A DNA stretch of 64,000 bases from positions 248,001-312,000 of the forward strand of contig NZ_WHJH01000001.1 of NCBI RefSeq assembly GCF_011682145.1. The letters run 5' to 3'. Both the position numbers and the translations under genes were made by a program. Shown in pieces: positions 62,930-64,000 of this stretch. Source of the stretch: Massilia mucilaginosa. GTDB lineage: Bacteria > Pseudomonadota > Gammaproteobacteria > Burkholderiales > Burkholderiaceae_D. The stretch's first letter is position 1. Every line of letters starts with the position of its first letter. The notes under the pieces were generated by a model that saw only the letters and a program-made list of their open reading frames with translations, searched no databases and had not been told where the DNA came from.

Positions 62930-63991
62930 ATGCGTACCTACCCACCACCCGTCACCGACCGGCGCATCCGCTTCGCGCTGGTCGGCTGCGGCCGCATTGC
63001 CAACAACCATTTCAACGCCATCGCCCAGCACGAAGACCGCTGCGAACTGGCCGGCGTGTGCGATATCGACCCGGTGGCGCTGGCCGCCGCCGCCGCCCGC
63101 ACCGGCGCCCGCCCCTACCGTACCCTGGCCGAGATGCTGGCCAAGTGCAACGCCGACGCCTTCATCATCTGCACGCCGTCCGGGCTGCATCCGGAACAGG
63201 CGGTCCAGATCGCCGGAAGCGGGCGCCATGTGATCACCGAAAAACCCATGGCCACGCGCTGGGAAGACGGCAAGCGCATGGTGGCGGCGTGCGATACGGC
63301 CGGGGTGCGCATGTTCGTGGTCAAGCAGAACCGGCGCAATGCCACCTTGCAGCTGCTCAAAAGCGCGGTCGATAAGAAGCGCTTCGGGCGCATTTACATG
63401 GTCAACCTGAACGTGTTCTGGACCCGCCCGGACGACTATTACAACAGCGCCAAGTGGCGCGGCACCTGGGAATACGACGGCGGCGCCTTCATGAACCAGG
63501 CCAGCCACTATGTCGACCTGATCGACTGGATCATCGGCCCGGTCGAGAGCCTGCAAGCGTACACGGCCACCCTGGCGCGCGATATCGAGGTGGAAGATAC
63601 CGGCGTGATCAGCCTGCGCTGGCGCAACGGCGCCCTGGGGTCGATGAACGTGACCATGCTGACCTATCCGTGCAACCTGGAAGGCTCGATCACCATCCTG
63701 GGCGAACGCGGCACGGTGCGCATCGGCGGCGTGGCCGTCAATGAAGTGCAGCGCTGGGAGTTTGCCGAGCCGGACGAGGACGATGCGCGGGTGGTCGACG
63801 CCAGCTACCAGACCACCTCGGTCTACGGTTTCGGCCATCCGCTGTATTACGACAACGTGATCAAGGTGCTGCGCGGCGAGGCCGAGCCCGAAACCGATGG
63901 CCGCGAGGGACTCAAGTCGCTCGAAGTGCTGATTGCCGCCTATAAATCGGCTCGCGACGGCAAGCGCGTGGCCTTGCCTCTGGAGTATTGA
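62930..63991 (+). CDS. wbpB: UDP-N-acetylglucosaminuronate 3-dehydrogenase (WbpB-like, Gfo/Idh/MocA)
   Basis: The 353-residue product starts at an ATG with GGAGAA upstream. It has the Rossmann G-C-G-R-I-A-N-N-H at about 20-28 and E-K-P-M-A-T near 104, and the Gfo/Idh/MocA domain with G-G-A-F-M-N-Q-A-S-H-Y-V-D (catalytic His near 193). WbpB oxidises the 3'-hydroxyl of UDP-GlcNAcA, a step in UDP-2,3-diacetamido-uronic acid synthesis; WbpE and WbpD should follow outside this window. Confidence 0.88.
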   Translation: MRTYPPPVTDRRIRFALVGCGRIANNHFNAIAQHEDRCELAGVCDIDPVALAAAAARTGARPYRTLAEMLAKCNADAFIICTPSGLHPEQAVQIAGSGRHVITEKPMATRWEDGKRMVAACDTAGVRMFVVKQNRRNATLQLLKSAVDKKRFGRIYMVNLNVFWTRPDDYYNSAKWRGTWEYDGGAFMNQASHYVDLIDWIIGPVESLQAYTATLARDIEVEDTGVISLRWRNGALGSMNVTMLTYPCNLEGSITILGERGTVRIGGVAVNEVQRWEFAEPDEDDARVVDASYQTTSVYGFGHPLYYDNVIKVLRGEAEPETDGREGLKSLEVLIAAYKSARDGKRVALPLEY

Positions 63992-63993
63992 CC

Positions 63994-64000
63994 ATGGATC
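63994..64000 (+). CDS. Start of the next gene (partial)
   Basis: An ATG two bases after the wbpB stop begins a frame that leaves the window after two codons. By pathway it could be a wbpD or wbpE homologue, but nothing can be read from it. Confidence 0.3.

Overview
This 64 kb window is a stretch of GC-rich chromosome from a betaproteobacterium, most likely an Oxalobacteraceae member of the Massilia/Telluria/Duganella/Janthinobacterium type. The pointers are the gene order cysS-alkA-accA-tilS-lysC-tRNA-Ser, a phasin (polyhydroxyalkanoate storage), a short CysE, rnr-rlmB next to tRNA-Leu(CAG), and the strong GC bias at third codon positions. That assignment is inference from gene content; no 16S gene is present. 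No prophage, insertion sequence, CRISPR array or replication origin was seen.

Layout. 1-16 kb is accessory: a CatA-like acetyltransferase, a secreted beta-helix protein, a DUF2135 protein, a DJ-1/PfpI protein, an M20 peptidase, a DUF695 pair, a YfdX plus orphan Rieske pair, and a 1252-residue WGR/DUF4132 protein. 15.8-16.7 kb holds the remnant of a GSU2403-type nucleotidyltransferase and two tRNA-Ser(GCT) genes. 16.8-25 kb is housekeeping: lysC, tilS, accA, alkA-like, cysS on the minus strand; ppiA, ppiB, lpxH on the plus strand. 25-31.5 kb has two paralogous NHL-repeat lipoproteins on the minus strand flanking a plus-strand MarR / AhpD-like / thioredoxin-like redox module with matching palindromic operators. 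31.5-34 kb is a YtrA-type GntR/ABC operon preceded by a probable 14-codon leader peptide. 34-40 kb carries yceH, cysE, a truncated GH16 glucanase, rlmB, rnr and two identical tRNA-Leu(CAG).

40-54.5 kb mixes a serine hydrolase, a GAF-histidine kinase, a phasin, an orphan Hcp, a probable FAN1 nuclease plus Fe-S helicase operon behind a LexA-type box, a LiaI/LiaF/LytS/LytTR envelope-stress operon, an ArgO/ArgP pair and several small proteins. 54.9-59 kb has a DUF1460 lipoprotein, a GH19 lysozyme-like enzyme ending in a 16-bp repeat tract, and a solitary DnaK. 59.4 kb to the end is the start of a surface-polysaccharide locus (WbpM-, WbpA- and WbpB-like) for diacetamido-uronic acid sugars, which runs off the window.

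The most promising systems are (1) the SOS-boxed FAN1/XPD-like repair pair, (2) the MarR/AhpD/redoxin module bracketed by two NHL lipoproteins that share a promoter element, and (3) the LiaF-type sensor fused genetically to a LytTR rather than a NarL-type two-component system. Coordinates of starts were chosen from ribosome binding sites, gene overlaps and promoter positions; functional names come from motif recognition by eye, without database search.
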